Counted from the first letter of the stretch, positions 33,332 to 42,554 are shown. The stretch: 64,000 bases of DNA from JBDSSS01 sp963764195 (GCA_963764195.1 CAVXRG010000010.1:496001-560000); one strand, 5' to 3'. Program-made: numbers and translations. The notes: generated by a model from the letters alone, not told the origin.

Positions 33332-34510
33332 TCAGGGACGTGGCGTGGCGGGCGGCGGCGACCACGTCCGGGCGACCCTCGCGGCCCGGGCGGCGAGGGT
33401 CGCAACCGGGTCGGCCATCGACCCGGGCACCTGCGCGGGACGCTCGGCCACGGCATACACCCCGGAGAGGCCGGCGGTCATCGCCTCTCGGCGGCCGACG
33501 AGGGCCTGCCCGGCGATGACGAGGGCCGGCACCGCGACCTCGCTCGCGGCGGCGGCGACCCCGACGACGACCTTGCCGCGCAGCGACTGCCAGTCGAAGC
33601 AACCCTCCCCCGTCACCACCAGGTCCGCGGCGGCGACGAGGGCACCGAAGCCGACCGCCCCGAGCACCGCCTCCACACCGGAGACGCGCCGGGCCCCGAG
33701 CAGCAGCAGCCCGTAACCCATCCCCCCGGCGGCGCCGGCGCCGGGCTCGCGCTCCGGACGGATCGCGGACCCGGTCAGGAGGTCCGTGGCCGGTGGTCTC
33801 ACCCGGGCGACGACGCTCGCGAAGTGGCCGAGGGCGCCCTCGAGACGCTGGGCGTCCTCGTCGGAAGCACCCTTCTGCGCGGCGAAGACCGCGCTCGCAC
33901 CCTTGAGCCCGAGCAGCGGCGAGTCGACGTCGGAGGCGATGACGAGGTCGACTCCGGCGAGGCGCGACCGGGCCTCGTCGAGCCCGGCGACGTCGGCCGC
34001 CTCGGTGATCCCCAGCGCGAGGCCTCCGCGCCCGAGCCGCTCGGGGTCGCCGACCCCAAGGGCGGCGAGGAGGCCGGCGCCGGCGTCGTTGGTCCCCGAG
34101 CCGCCGAGCCCGACGACGACGCGGGTGGCCCCGGCCTCGACCGCGGTGGCGATGAGCCGGCCGACCCCGAGTGTGCTCGTCCGGGTCGGGTCCCGCTCGT
34201 CGGGCGCCAGCAGGTGCAGCCCGGCGGCCTGGGCCGACTCGACGTAGGCCGTGCGCCGTTCGCCGTCCTCGACGAGCAGGATCGTCGCCGGCACGTCGCG
34301 TCCCAGCGGGTCGGTCGTCACCGTGGCGAGGACCTCACCCGGGAGGCTGCTCGCGAGCACGTCGACGAAGCCGGGCCCGCCGTCCGAGAGCGGCACCTGC
34401 GACAGGGTGTCGTGGGGCGCGGCGGCGGCCCAGCCCTGGGCGATGGCCGCGGCCGCCTGGGCCGCGGTGAGGGAGCCGGTGAAGCAGTCCGGGGCGATGA
34501 GCACGTGCAC
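33332..34510 (-). CDS. glycerate kinase (GarK/GlxK type)
   Basis: A 392-residue type II glycerate kinase phosphorylating D-glycerate. It begins HVLIAPDCFTGSLTA, followed by PLSDGGPGFVDVLAS and the LGGSGTNDAGAGLLAALG motif, with a final VVVGVAAAASEVAVPALVIAG region. Length and order fit the family. It is divergent from nadA with an 86-base gap containing one CGGCATAC octamer. Confidence 0.93.
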   Translation of the reverse strand: MHVLIAPDCFTGSLTAAQAAAAIAQGWAAAAPHDTLSQVPLSDGGPGFVDVLASSLPGEVLATVTTDPLGRDVPATILLVEDGERRTAYVESAQAAGLHLLAPDERDPTRTSTLGVGRLIATAVEAGATRVVVGLGGSGTNDAGAGLLAALGVGDPERLGRGGLALGITEAADVAGLDEARSRLAGVDLVIASDVDSPLLGLKGASAVFAAQKGASDEDAQRLEGALGHFASVVARVRPPATDLLTGSAIRPEREPGAGAAGGMGYGLLLLGARRVSGVEAVLGAVGFGALVAAADLVVTGEGCFDWQSLRGKVVVGVAAAASEVAVPALVIAGQALVGRREAMTAGLSGVYAVAERPAQVPGSMADPVATLAARAARVARTWSPPPATPRP

Positions 34511-34584
34511 CCCCGAATCATGTCACCGCCCGTCGGCGCGCCCCCGCTCAGCGCGCGGACACCCTCCCGGCGGAGCGAGCGGCA

Positions 34585-34590
34585 TACGAT
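34585..34590 (+). promoter_or_regulatory. putative -10 element, leaderless start of nadA
   Basis: TACGAT lies six bases before the nadA ATG at 34597. It overlaps the CGGCATAC octamer in the same way as at 16501. Confidence 0.5.
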
Positions 34591-34596
34591 CGGGCC

Positions 34597-35799
34597 ATGA
34601 CGACCGACACCGCCGCGGCCCCCGCACCGCTCCCCCTGCTCGTCCTCGGGCGCGGCACCGACCTGCACACCGAGAAGGGTGTCGAGTGCCCCGGCGAGCT
34701 CCCGGCCGCGTCCGACCCCGGGCTCGTCGAGCGGGCCCGGGCGGCCAAGGCGGCCCTCGGTGACCGGGTGTTCGTGCTCGGCCACCACTACCAGCGAGAC
34801 GAGGTCATCGAGTTCGCGGACGTGACCGGCGACTCGTTCAAGCTCGCGCGCGACGCGGCCGCCCGCCCCGACGCCCCGTGGATCGTCTTCTGCGGCGTCC
34901 ACTTCATGGCGGAGTCGGCCGACATCCTCACCGGCGACGACCAGACCGTGATCCTCCCCGATCTCGCGGCCGGATGCTCGATGGCCGACATGGCCGCGAT
35001 CGCCCAGGTCGAGGACTGCTGGGAGCAGCTGGACGCAGCCGGCGTGGCCGACCGCACGGTCCCGGTCACCTACATGAACTCCTCCGCAGCCATCAAGGCC
35101 TTCACCGGACGGCACGGCGGCACGATCTGCACCTCGTCCAACGCCCGGGCCGCCCTCGACTGGGCCTTCGACGAGGTCGGCGGGATGGGGGGCGACGGCA
35201 AGGTGCTCTTCCTGCCCGACCAGCACCTCGGGCGCAACACCGCGGTCCGCGAGCTCGGCCTCACCCTCGACGACTGCGTCGTGTGGGACCCGCACCGCCC
35301 CGGCGGCGGCCTCACCGCCGAAGAGCTCGACCGAGCGCGGATGATCCTGTGGCGCGGGCACTGCTCCGTGCACGGCCGGTTCTCGGTCGACGCCGTCGAG
35401 ACCGCCCGCCGCGAGATCCCCGGGGTCAAGGTCATCGTCCACCCGGAGTGTCAGTACGAGGTCGTCGAGCTCGCCGACGAGGTCGGCTCGACGGAGAAGA
35501 TCATCCAGACGGTCGGCGCGGCCCCTGCCGGCACGAAGTGGGTCGTCGGCACCGAGCTCAACCTCGTGCGCCGGCTCGGCCAGATGTTCCCCGAGCAGGA
35601 GATCGCCTTCCTCGAGAAGAACGTCTGCTACTGCTCGACGATGAACCGGATCGACCTGCCGCACCTCGTGTGGGCGCTCGAGTCGCTCGTCGAGGGCCGG
35701 GTCGTCAACCCGATCCACGTCGACGAGACGGTCTCTGCCGAGGCGCGCAGCGCCCTCGATCGGATGCTCGCGCTCCCGGGCACGACCCACAAGGACTGA
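34597..35799 (+). CDS. nadA: quinolinate synthase A
   Basis: A 400-residue [4Fe-4S] enzyme condensing iminoaspartate and DHAP to quinolinate for NAD synthesis. Motifs are VLGHHYQRDEVIEFADVTGDS, FCGVHFMAESADIL, AGCSMADM (first cluster Cys), YMNSSAAIKA, HPECQYEV (second Cys) and a C-terminal CYCSTMNRI (third Cys region). Length is normal for the actinobacterial form. No nadB or nadC is adjacent. A GTATGCCG octamer lies 14 bases after the stop. Confidence 0.97.
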   Translation: MTTDTAAAPAPLPLLVLGRGTDLHTEKGVECPGELPAASDPGLVERARAAKAALGDRVFVLGHHYQRDEVIEFADVTGDSFKLARDAAARPDAPWIVFCGVHFMAESADILTGDDQTVILPDLAAGCSMADMAAIAQVEDCWEQLDAAGVADRTVPVTYMNSSAAIKAFTGRHGGTICTSSNARAALDWAFDEVGGMGGDGKVLFLPDQHLGRNTAVRELGLTLDDCVVWDPHRPGGGLTAEELDRARMILWRGHCSVHGRFSVDAVETARREIPGVKVIVHPECQYEVVELADEVGSTEKIIQTVGAAPAGTKWVVGTELNLVRRLGQMFPEQEIAFLEKNVCYCSTMNRIDLPHLVWALESLVEGRVVNPIHVDETVSAEARSALDRMLALPGTTHKD

Positions 35800-35866
35800 C
35801 CCGACGCACCCGGGTATGCCGCTGGGCTGAGGGCGACCGGGTGCGCTTGGTTGCGTTTGGGTGCGC

Positions 35867-37231
35867 TCAGCCGCGCCGGGCGCCCATCCGCGCGAGGAAG
35901 ATCGCCTCCGCGGTGCAGACCCGCGCGAACTCGCCGAGGTCGAGGGACTCGTCGGCGCCGTGGGCCCGCGAGTCGGGGTCCTCCACACCGGTGACGAGGA
36001 TGGCGGCGTCGGGGAACTTCTCGGCAAAAGAGGCGACGAACGGGATCGACCCGCCGACCCCGATGTCGACCGGGTCCGTGCCCCACGCATCGGCGAACGA
36101 GGACCGAGCCGCGTCGTAGACCGGCCCGTCGGCGTTCGCCGCGAAGCCCGGTCCGTGCTCCTCGAGGTCGACCTGGACCTGGGCGCCCCAGGGTGCATGG
36201 GCGAGCAGGTGCTCACGGAGCAGCTCGTACGCGGCGGCCGGGTCCTGGGTGGGTGCGACGCGCATCGAGACCTTGGCGCGCGCGGACGCCGCGAGGGTGT
36301 TGGAGGCCTTGTCCACGGAGGTGACGTCGATGCCGATCGTGGTGAGGGCCGGCCTGGTCCAGAGCCGACTGAGGATCGAGCCGGACCCGATGAGCGAGAC
36401 GCCGTCGAGCAGGCCGGACTCGGAGCGGAAGCGGGCCTCGTCGTAGTCGAGGTCGGCGGCCTCGCTCGAGTTCATCCCCTCGACGGCGACGTTGCCCTCG
36501 TCGTCGTGGAGCGACGCGAGCAGCCGGACCAGGGCGGTGACGGCGTCGGGCGCCGCACCGCCATACATCCCGGAGTGGACGGAGTGGTCGAGGGTGCGGA
36601 CGGTGACGACCGCCCTCACCCCGCCGCGCAGCGTCGTCGTCAGCGCCGGGGTGCCGACCTCCCAGTTCGTCGAGTCGGCGAGGATGATCGCGTCGGCCGC
36701 GAGCTTGTCGCCGTGCCGCTCGAGGATCGTCTCGAGGGAGGGCGAGCCGGACTCCTCCTCGCCCTCGACGAAGATCGTCAGGCCGACCGGGAGGGCGCCG
36801 CGGTGCGCCCGGAGCGCGGCGACGTGGGCCATCACGCCGGCCTTGTCGTCGGCGGCGCCGCGGCCGAAGAGCCGCCCGTCGCGCTCGGTCGGCTCGAACG
36901 GCGCGCTGTGCCAGTCGGCGTCGTCGCCGGGCGGCTGCACGTCGTGGTGCGCGTAGAGGGTGACGGTCGGGGCACCTTCGGGGCCGTCGAGGTGTCCGAT
37001 CACGGCGGGCCTACCGCCCTCGCGGACGATCTCGACCTCCAGCCCCTCGCCCCGCAGCAGCTCGGCCACGGCCTCGGCGCTCGCGTCCACGTGGCTCTGG
37101 TCGAACGATGACGCCGAGACGCTCGGGATCCGCACGAGCGCCTCGAGGTCGGCGCGGACCTGCGGCATGAGGTCGACGACGCGCGCGCGGATCTCGTCGA
37201 GCTGGGCGGGAGTCAGGGTGTCGTCGCTCAT
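35867..37231 (-). CDS. M20-family dipeptidase
   Basis: A 454-residue di-zinc peptidase. The metal site is laid out as in M20: LYAHHDVQPPG (His, with the following DW segment), GRGAADDKAG (bridging Asp), the catalytic EGEEESGS, and HGADESLDLGEFARV near the end. The lid domain follows HSVHSGMYGG. The family hydrolyses dipeptides or N-acyl amino acids in the cytosol. The ATG at 37231 has TATGGT six bases upstream and may be leaderless. Confidence 0.94.
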   Translation of the reverse strand: MSDDTLTPAQLDEIRARVVDLMPQVRADLEALVRIPSVSASSFDQSHVDASAEAVAELLRGEGLEVEIVREGGRPAVIGHLDGPEGAPTVTLYAHHDVQPPGDDADWHSAPFEPTERDGRLFGRGAADDKAGVMAHVAALRAHRGALPVGLTIFVEGEEESGSPSLETILERHGDKLAADAIILADSTNWEVGTPALTTTLRGGVRAVVTVRTLDHSVHSGMYGGAAPDAVTALVRLLASLHDDEGNVAVEGMNSSEAADLDYDEARFRSESGLLDGVSLIGSGSILSRLWTRPALTTIGIDVTSVDKASNTLAASARAKVSMRVAPTQDPAAAYELLREHLLAHAPWGAQVQVDLEEHGPGFAANADGPVYDAARSSFADAWGTDPVDIGVGGSIPFVASFAEKFPDAAILVTGVEDPDSRAHGADESLDLGEFARVCTAEAIFLARMGARRG

Positions 37232-37318
37232 CCCAGCACCATATCGAGCGGCTCCCGGGACGAGCGCCGACGGCAACCCCGCGGTCGCGGCGGGACAGGT
37301 TCGCAGGCGTGGGACGCG

Positions 37319-37930
37319 GTGACGTCGCGGCAGCTCGGCTGGCCGGCATTCGAGGTCTGGGAAGGGGCTGGGAAGGGGCTCGGAGGGGGCTCGGAAGGGG
37401 CTCGGAAGGGGTATGCCGTGAGCGCCGTCATCGACCGCGCCCTCCCCCCGCTCGCTGCCGGACCCCTGCTCGTCGCCTCCCAGATCCGGGACCCGCTGCT
37501 CGTCGCGCTGGCGACGGTGCTGCAGCGACTGCCCTGGCTGCTCTTCGGGCTCGTCGCCGGGGTACTCGCGGACCGGCTCGACCGTCGCCGCATCGTCATC
37601 GGCGTCAACCTCGCCCGGGTGGCGGCTGCTACCGATGCTCGTGGACCGCCGCGACCTCGGTGTCGGCACCGCCCGGATCATGGCCGGCTTCATCACCGTC
37701 AAGCAGCCCGTCGGGCCGCCGCTCGGCACGGGTCTTTACGGGTGGCTCGCGTCCCACGTCAGCCTCGGCAACATCATGCGCGGTGGGCTCGCCATCGAGA
37801 CGCTCACGCACCACGCGCTCGCGCTGACGACGACCCCGTGGGTGGCAGTACTCGTCATGGTCGTCCTCGGCGTCCACGCCTTCGTCTGGGGGACGACGGC
37901 GACGACCGTGCGCTCGCCGAGGGTGACGAT
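37319..37930 (+). pseudogene. decayed MFS transporter with internal deletions and frameshift
   Basis: Fragments of one MFS permease appear in order but in two frames. The first frame (about 37430-37630) has LAAGPLLVASQIRDPLLVAL and RLPWLLFGLVAGVLADRLDRR. The second frame (about 37635-37730) has MLVDRRDLGVGTARIMAGFI, a late-N-half motif. A third piece in that frame has VSLGNIMRGGLAIETLTHHAL and MVVLGVHAFVWGTTATTVRS from the C-terminal half. Most helices are missing, so it cannot function. An in-frame 12-base tandem repeat (GGGGCTCGGAAG-like, 37370-37405) lies near its start. This accounts for the ~730-base gap between the M20 peptidase and the DUF3043 gene. Confidence 0.65.
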
Positions 37931-37954
37931 TCAGGGACCGCGCCCGCGACCGCC

Positions 37955-37960
37955 TAGAGT
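37955..37960 (+). promoter_or_regulatory. putative -10 element, leaderless start of the DUF3043 gene
   Basis: TAGAGT lies six bases before the GTG at 37967, with no ribosome site. Confidence 0.5.
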
Positions 37961-37966
37961 GGGGCC

Positions 37967-38539
37967 GTGTTCGGACGCAAGAAGACCCTCAACGACGAGC
38001 TGGCCATCCCCGAGACCACGGAGCGGGTCGGCGCCAAGAACCGCCCCACGCCCAAGCGGCGTGACCAGGAGGCGGCCAACAAGCGCCCCCTCATCGTCAC
38101 CGACCGCAAGGCTGCCGGGAAGGTCGACAAGGCCGCCCGCCGCGAGGCGATGGCCAAGCAGCGCCAGGGCATGATGACTGGTGACGACCGCTACCTCCCG
38201 GCCCGTGACAAGGGGCCCCGCCGCCGCTTCATCCGCGACTCGGTCGACGCCCGCTGGAACCTGGGCGAGTTCATGCTGCCGGTGATGCTCCTCGTGCTGC
38301 TGCTCAGCTTCGTGAAAACGAGTTGGGCGCTGCTGCTCGTCTTCGTCCTCGTCTACGGCCTCATCATCATCGCCATCGGTGACGCGGTCTGGATGTGGCG
38401 CAAGACCCGGCGCAAGGTCGATGACAAGTTCGGAACCGCGGAGAAGGGCGACGCCTGGTATGCCGTCGTGCGCGCCTTCCAGATGCGGCGCACCCGGATG
38501 CCCAAGCCGCTCGTCGCCCGCGGCGAGTACCCCAGCTGA
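37967..38539 (+). CDS. DUF3043 membrane protein
   Basis: A 190-residue actinobacterial protein of unknown function. A highly basic cytoplasmic half (RKKTLNDELAIPE; KNRPTPKRRDQEAANKRPLI; RREAMAKQRQGMMTGDDRYL) precedes two membrane helices (FMLPVMLLVLLLSF and LLLVFVLVYGLIIIAIGDAVW). A conserved basic tail (RMPKPLVARGEYPS) follows. The pattern and length match DUF3043. The GTG at 37967 appears leaderless. Confidence 0.9.
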   Translation: MFGRKKTLNDELAIPETTERVGAKNRPTPKRRDQEAANKRPLIVTDRKAAGKVDKAARREAMAKQRQGMMTGDDRYLPARDKGPRRRFIRDSVDARWNLGEFMLPVMLLVLLLSFVKTSWALLLVFVLVYGLIIIAIGDAVWMWRKTRRKVDDKFGTAEKGDAWYAVVRAFQMRRTRMPKPLVARGEYPS

Positions 38540-38569
38540 CGCAGCATCGCGACCCGTCCCACGACCCCC

Positions 38570-39667
38570 GTGACCGCCCGCCCCACCGCGCGCCAGTTGG
38601 CGCCGAGCCACCGGCCAGAGCTGGCCGACGCCGCCGACCGTCTGCTGCTCGACGAGTCCGCGTCGACGCGCGCTGAGCTGTCCGACGGCACACTCGTCGT
38701 CATCGGGGACGTCGCCGGGGGCCTGACGCTCGGCAGCGCCGACGCGGGGGCGCGCGGCATCCGCGTCCACCAGGACCCGCTCACGGCCGAGCGGGCCCTC
38801 GAGGGCCACGCGGTGGAGCATGGTCACTCCGACGCCTTCACCTCGCACGGGCTCGACCCATCCCTCGTCGAGGGGGCCCGCGTCGTGCTGCTCCGACTCC
38901 CCCGCTCACTCGAGGAGCTGCGTGACGTCGCCGGACTCGTCGCGCAGCACGCCCATCCCGAGGTGGTCGTCTTCGCCGGCGGCCGGATCAAGCACATGAC
39001 GACGACGATGAACGAGGTCCTGCGCGAGTTCTTCGGACGGGTCGACGTGACGCATGCCCGGCAGAAGTCACGCGTCCTCGTCGCCCGGCAACCGTCGGGC
39101 GGCGGCGAGCCGCGGCCCCGCGCGGAGGACCACCCCGGCCTGCTCACCGTCCGCGCCCTCGGCGGGGTCTTCGCCGGCACCGCGATCGACATCGGCACCC
39201 GCTTCCTGCTCGACCACCTGCCGGACGAGCTGCCCCATGAGGTCATCGACCTGGCCTGCGGCACGGGCGTCGTCGCGACGGTGCTCGCCCTGCGGCATCC
39301 GGGCATCCGGGTCCACGCCAGCGACGAGTCGGCCGCCGCGGTGGCCTCGGCCCGGGCGACGGCCGCAGCGAACGGCGTCGCGGACCGGGTCACCGTCGTG
39401 CGCGACGACGCCTTGTCATCGCTTCCGGCGGGCAGCGCGCGGTTCGTCGCGCTCAACCCGCCGTTCCACAGCGGATCGAGCGTCGACGCGAGCATCGCCC
39501 CGCACCTGTTCGCCGACGTCGCCCGCGTGCTCGAGCCCGGTGGCGAGCTGTGGACCGTCTGGAACTCGCACCTGCTCCACCGGGCCACCCTCACCCGCCT
39601 CGTCGGACCGACCCGGCAGGTCGCCCGCAACGCGAAGTTCGTCGTGACCGCCTCGATCGCCCGCTGA
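38570..39667 (+). CDS. class I SAM methyltransferase (RlmG/RsmC-like)
   Basis: A 365-residue protein with two Rossmann-like halves. The first is degenerate (TLVVIGDVAGGLTLG), and the second binds SAM (HEVIDLACGTGVVATVLAL) and carries the N6/N2-guanine type motif NPPFH. This tandem arrangement is typical of 23S/16S rRNA guanine-N2 methyltransferases RlmG and RsmC. The rRNA target is inferred. It ends 17 bases before repeat locus C. Confidence 0.87.
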   Translation: MTARPTARQLAPSHRPELADAADRLLLDESASTRAELSDGTLVVIGDVAGGLTLGSADAGARGIRVHQDPLTAERALEGHAVEHGHSDAFTSHGLDPSLVEGARVVLLRLPRSLEELRDVAGLVAQHAHPEVVVFAGGRIKHMTTTMNEVLREFFGRVDVTHARQKSRVLVARQPSGGGEPRPRAEDHPGLLTVRALGGVFAGTAIDIGTRFLLDHLPDELPHEVIDLACGTGVVATVLALRHPGIRVHASDESAAAVASARATAAANGVADRVTVVRDDALSSLPAGSARFVALNPPFHSGSSVDASIAPHLFADVARVLEPGGELWTVWNSHLLHRATLTRLVGPTRQVARNAKFVVTASIAR

Positions 39668-39683
39668 CCCCGAGCAGCCCTCA

Positions 39684-39873
39684 ACGCAGACTGATCCGCA
39701 GACAGATCCAGCACCCGATCAAGCTGCAGATCAGTCGGCACGAGATGTCGCCAGGACAGCACCAGACGCAGACTGATCCGCAGACAGATCCAGCACCCGA
39801 TCAAGCTGCAGATCAGTCGGCACGAGATGTCGCCAGGACAGCACCAGAGGCAGACTGATCCGCAGACTGATCC
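39684..39873. repeat. repeat locus C: 82-bp unit, two copies plus a partial
   Basis: Units begin at 39684, 39766 and 39848. Each has a direct pair (CGCAGACTGATCCGCAGACAGATCC), a spacer with CAGCACC, and an inverted core (CTGCAGATCAGTCGGC). The third copy keeps only the direct pair (CAGACTGATCCGCAGACTGA). The linker CGCCAGGACAGCACCAG is shared with locus B, linking the families. The array fills the gap between two convergent genes. Confidence 0.95.
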
Positions 39874-39886
39874 GGCGAGGCTCGGG

Positions 39887-41260
39887 CTAGTCGGTGAGGT
39901 CGGCGAAGGCGAGCGGCTCGCGCGTCACGGCATACGTCGCGAAATAGAGCCGGGCGATCGACCCGTCCGGGGCGCGGACCACCTCGAGCACCTCGCCGCG
40001 TTCGCGACCGGCCACGGCTCGGAAGCGGTCGGGGCCCTCGGCGGCATACCGCGTCTCGGTGAGCGCCTGGTCCTCGGCGAGGTACGACCACAGCTCACCG
40101 CCGCGGACGAAGAAGGTGATCGGTGAGCCCTCGGCCCACCACGCGCCGAGCAGCGGCGCCAGGGCCGGCTCGGGCCGCTCGGGCGCCCACGGGCTCACGG
40201 CTGCCGGCTCGGCGTCGATGACCGCCTCGACGAGGTCGGCCGCGAGGCGCATCGACAGCGCCCCGGACGTGGCGTTGGCGAAGACGACCGCGCCGACCCC
40301 CTCGGGTCGCCGGACGCCGAGGCCGGTGAGGAAGCCGGGCATCGCCCCGCCATGGCCGACGTGGACGCGGTCGCCACGGCGGGTCATCCCGAACCCGAGG
40401 CCGTAGGCGCCCGACCAGCCGTCGGGGTCCGTCATGATGATCGGTCGACACATCTCGTCGACCGTCTCGGCGGCCAGGACCCGGCCGTCAGGACGGGCGA
40501 GCCAGGCGGCGTAGCGGGACAGGTCGGCGACGCTCGACCAGAGGCCACCGAAGGGCGCCGTCGCGCGCAGCTCGAAGAGCGGCTCCTCGCGGGCGGTGCG
40601 CGCGTAGGGGTCGATCTGGTAGCCACGCGCCCGGTCGGCGGCGGGAGTGAGCCCGGTGCGAGCCATCCCGAGCGGGTCGAGCACCCGCTCCCGGACGACG
40701 TCCTCCCAGTCACGGCCCGTCACGCGCTCGACGACCTGACCGAGCAGGCCGTAGGCGAGGTTCGAGTAGTGGAAGGCGTGGTGGGCCGGCAGCACCTGCT
40801 CCGCCTGCTCAGCGCCGGACAGCAGGGCCTCACGGTCGGGCGCCACGAGGCTCTCCCAGATGTTGCCGACCGGCTCACGCTGCAGACCCGAGGCGTGAGC
40901 GAGCATCTGCCGCAGGGGAACCCGCCCGTGCCGGGTGCCGGGCACGTAGGTCTCCATCGTGTCGTCGAGCGACAGCAGGCCGTCGTCGCGCAGGGCCATG
41001 ACGACCAGCGCCGTGAAGGTCTTGGTGACCGACCCGATCATGAACTGGGTGTCGTCGTCGGCCGGGGCCGCCGGACCGGTGGGCCCGGCAAGCCGGGCAG
41101 AACCGACGTGGTCGGACCACACGAGGTGACCGTCACGGACGACGCCGACACTCACGCCCGGCGCCCGCCAGGAACGCTGCGCCTGCGCAACGCGGACCCC
41201 CAGGTCGCGCTGGAGCCCGTCGGAGAGGGGCGCCCGGTCGCCGGACCGCTCCCCCGTCAC
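39887..41260 (-). CDS. beta-lactamase-fold serine hydrolase
   Basis: A 457-residue class C beta-lactamase/esterase-type protein. The nucleophile motif is FMIGSVTKTF (SxxK), the YxN motif is HYSNLAYG, and VGHGGAMPGF supplies the HxG-like third motif. A separate ~100-residue C-terminal domain follows. No signal peptide is visible at the chosen GTG (41260), so it may be cytosolic or start elsewhere. Members include D-aminopeptidases and esterases; the substrate is unknown. Its start overlaps the stop of a small upstream gene. Confidence 0.87.
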   Translation of the reverse strand: MTGERSGDRAPLSDGLQRDLGVRVAQAQRSWRAPGVSVGVVRDGHLVWSDHVGSARLAGPTGPAAPADDDTQFMIGSVTKTFTALVVMALRDDGLLSLDDTMETYVPGTRHGRVPLRQMLAHASGLQREPVGNIWESLVAPDREALLSGAEQAEQVLPAHHAFHYSNLAYGLLGQVVERVTGRDWEDVVRERVLDPLGMARTGLTPAADRARGYQIDPYARTAREEPLFELRATAPFGGLWSSVADLSRYAAWLARPDGRVLAAETVDEMCRPIIMTDPDGWSGAYGLGFGMTRRGDRVHVGHGGAMPGFLTGLGVRRPEGVGAVVFANATSGALSMRLAADLVEAVIDAEPAAVSPWAPERPEPALAPLLGAWWAEGSPITFFVRGGELWSYLAEDQALTETRYAAEGPDRFRAVAGRERGEVLEVVRAPDGSIARLYFATYAVTREPLAFADLTD

Positions 41261-41472
41261 TCCGTGGCCCGCAGGCTCATCGGCCCGTAGACGTCCACGT
41301 CGTTCTCCCGGAGGGTCACGGCCTCGACACCGGCGTCGAGCAGCTCGCGCCACGAGTCACCGAGGTAGCTCTCGGCGTCACTCTGCGTCGGGAAGCCCGC
41401 CGTCGGGATCGACTCCCCCTCGACCGGCTCGCCGCGGGCGTCGAGGAACAACCAGGTCCAGTCAGCGCTCAT
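41257..41472 (-). CDS. small conserved hypothetical protein
   Basis: A 71-residue acidic protein (SADWTWLFLDARGEPV; FPTQSDAESYLGDSWREL; MSLRATE). It looks like a compact actinobacterial family, but I know no function. The ATG at 41472 has TAGGGT seven bases upstream, a leaderless arrangement. It overlaps the serine hydrolase by 4 bases. Confidence 0.7.
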   Translation of the reverse strand: MSADWTWLFLDARGEPVEGESIPTAGFPTQSDAESYLGDSWRELLDAGVEAVTLRENDVDVYGPMSLRATE

Positions 41473-41529
41473 GCTCGCCACCCTAACCGGGCGGTGCGAC
41501 CGACGGACGTTTGACGTGGCAGACCCCGA

Positions 41530-41665
41530 CGTGTCACGGTTCGCAGTACCCGATGGACGTAGGGGCAAGCCGGTGTGATCCCGGCGCTGACCCGCAACCG
41601 TGATGCACCGTGAGCTCTCTCGCGCTGCCAGCCGGAAAACCCGCGCCCGTTCGGCTCCCTTGTCA
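41530..41665 (+). ncRNA. cobalamin riboswitch
   Basis: The conserved B12 aptamer core is present: GCAAGCCGGTGTGATCCCGG (41565-41584), then GCTGACCCGCAACCGTGA, and later GCCAGCCGGAAAACCCGCGC. It lies 5' of the ECF transporter/cobU/cobS operon. Downstream, GCGGGCGG (41698-41705) can pair with CCGCCCGC (41727-41734), which directly abuts the ribosome site GAGGAGG (41735-41741). This suggests translational control by occluding the start at 41748. Confidence 0.9.
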
Positions 41666-41747
41666 GTCTGTCGTGGAATGCGGACCGGAGTCACCTTGCG
41701 GGCGGCTGTTGCCGTGCCCTCGGTGTCCGCCCGCGAGGAGGAACGCC

Positions 41748-42545
41748 GTGCTCACCCGTCCCACCAGCCCCGCCCGCCGCAGGCGGGTCCGAGGCTTGCT
41801 CGCCACCCTCGTGGCCCTCGCCCTCGCCGTGCTCACCATCGCGCCCGCGCAGGCCGCGGCATACCGCTACTGGGGCTTCTACCAGTTGACCGACGGGGCC
41901 TGGGCCTACGCCCAGAAGGGCCCGGACCAGACGACGCCCGAGGACGGGACGGTCGAGGGCTGGCGCTACGCCATCGGTGACGAGTCCTCCTCGCGCCTGC
42001 CCCGCGCCGTCCTCACCTTCGACGAGCTCTGCGCGAGCACCCCTGCGCAGGACGGCAAGAAACGGGTCGGCCTCGTCATCGACTACGGCCGGAGCGCCGA
42101 CTCCGCCGGCAGCGCGACGCCGCCTGCGCCGACCGCGAGCTGCGCGGTCGTGGCGACCGATGGGACGAGCTCGGACGTGCTCGCCACCGCCGGTCAGCTC
42201 CGCGTCGAGGGCGGCCTCGTCTGCGCCGTCGCCGGCTACCCGGCCGCCGACTGCGGTGGTGAGGTGAAGGAGGTCAGCCGGGAGGCTGCCGCCCCCGACA
42301 CGGCCATCCAGATCGCGGTCCCCGGCGCCGCCTCGACGCCGACCACGACGCCCACGCCGACCACGACGACCGAGGCCAGCCCCTCGGCCACCGCGACCGC
42401 ACCGGCCGTCGACGATCCCGCCACCACGGCGGCCGACACGTCGTCGGGCACGAGCTGGGCGGCATACGTCCTCGCGGTGCTCGTCCTGCTCGCCCTCATC
42501 GCCGCCCTCGTGCTGCGCTCGCGCCGCGCGTCCACCGGGCGCTGA
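41748..42545 (+). CDS. secreted, C-terminally anchored protein of the SCO2322 family
   Basis: A 265-residue protein with a signal peptide (GLLATLVALALAVLTIAPAQA, then AAYRYWGFYQ). The folded extracellular domain contains four cysteines. A Thr/Pro/Ala-rich stalk follows (TPTTTPTPTTTTEAS), then a C-terminal membrane helix (WAAYVLAVLVLLALIAALVL) and basic tail. It is the first gene after the cobalamin riboswitch and precedes the ECF transporter genes. It may capture a corrinoid or cobalt outside the membrane. The GTG at 41748 follows GAGGAGG. Family assignment is from remembered synteny. Confidence 0.8.
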   Translation: MLTRPTSPARRRRVRGLLATLVALALAVLTIAPAQAAAYRYWGFYQLTDGAWAYAQKGPDQTTPEDGTVEGWRYAIGDESSSRLPRAVLTFDELCASTPAQDGKKRVGLVIDYGRSADSAGSATPPAPTASCAVVATDGTSSDVLATAGQLRVEGGLVCAVAGYPAADCGGEVKEVSREAAAPDTAIQIAVPGAASTPTTTPTPTTTTEASPSATATAPAVDDPATTAADTSSGTSWAAYVLAVLVLLALIAALVLRSRRASTGR

Positions 42546-42554
42546 GCCGCCCCG

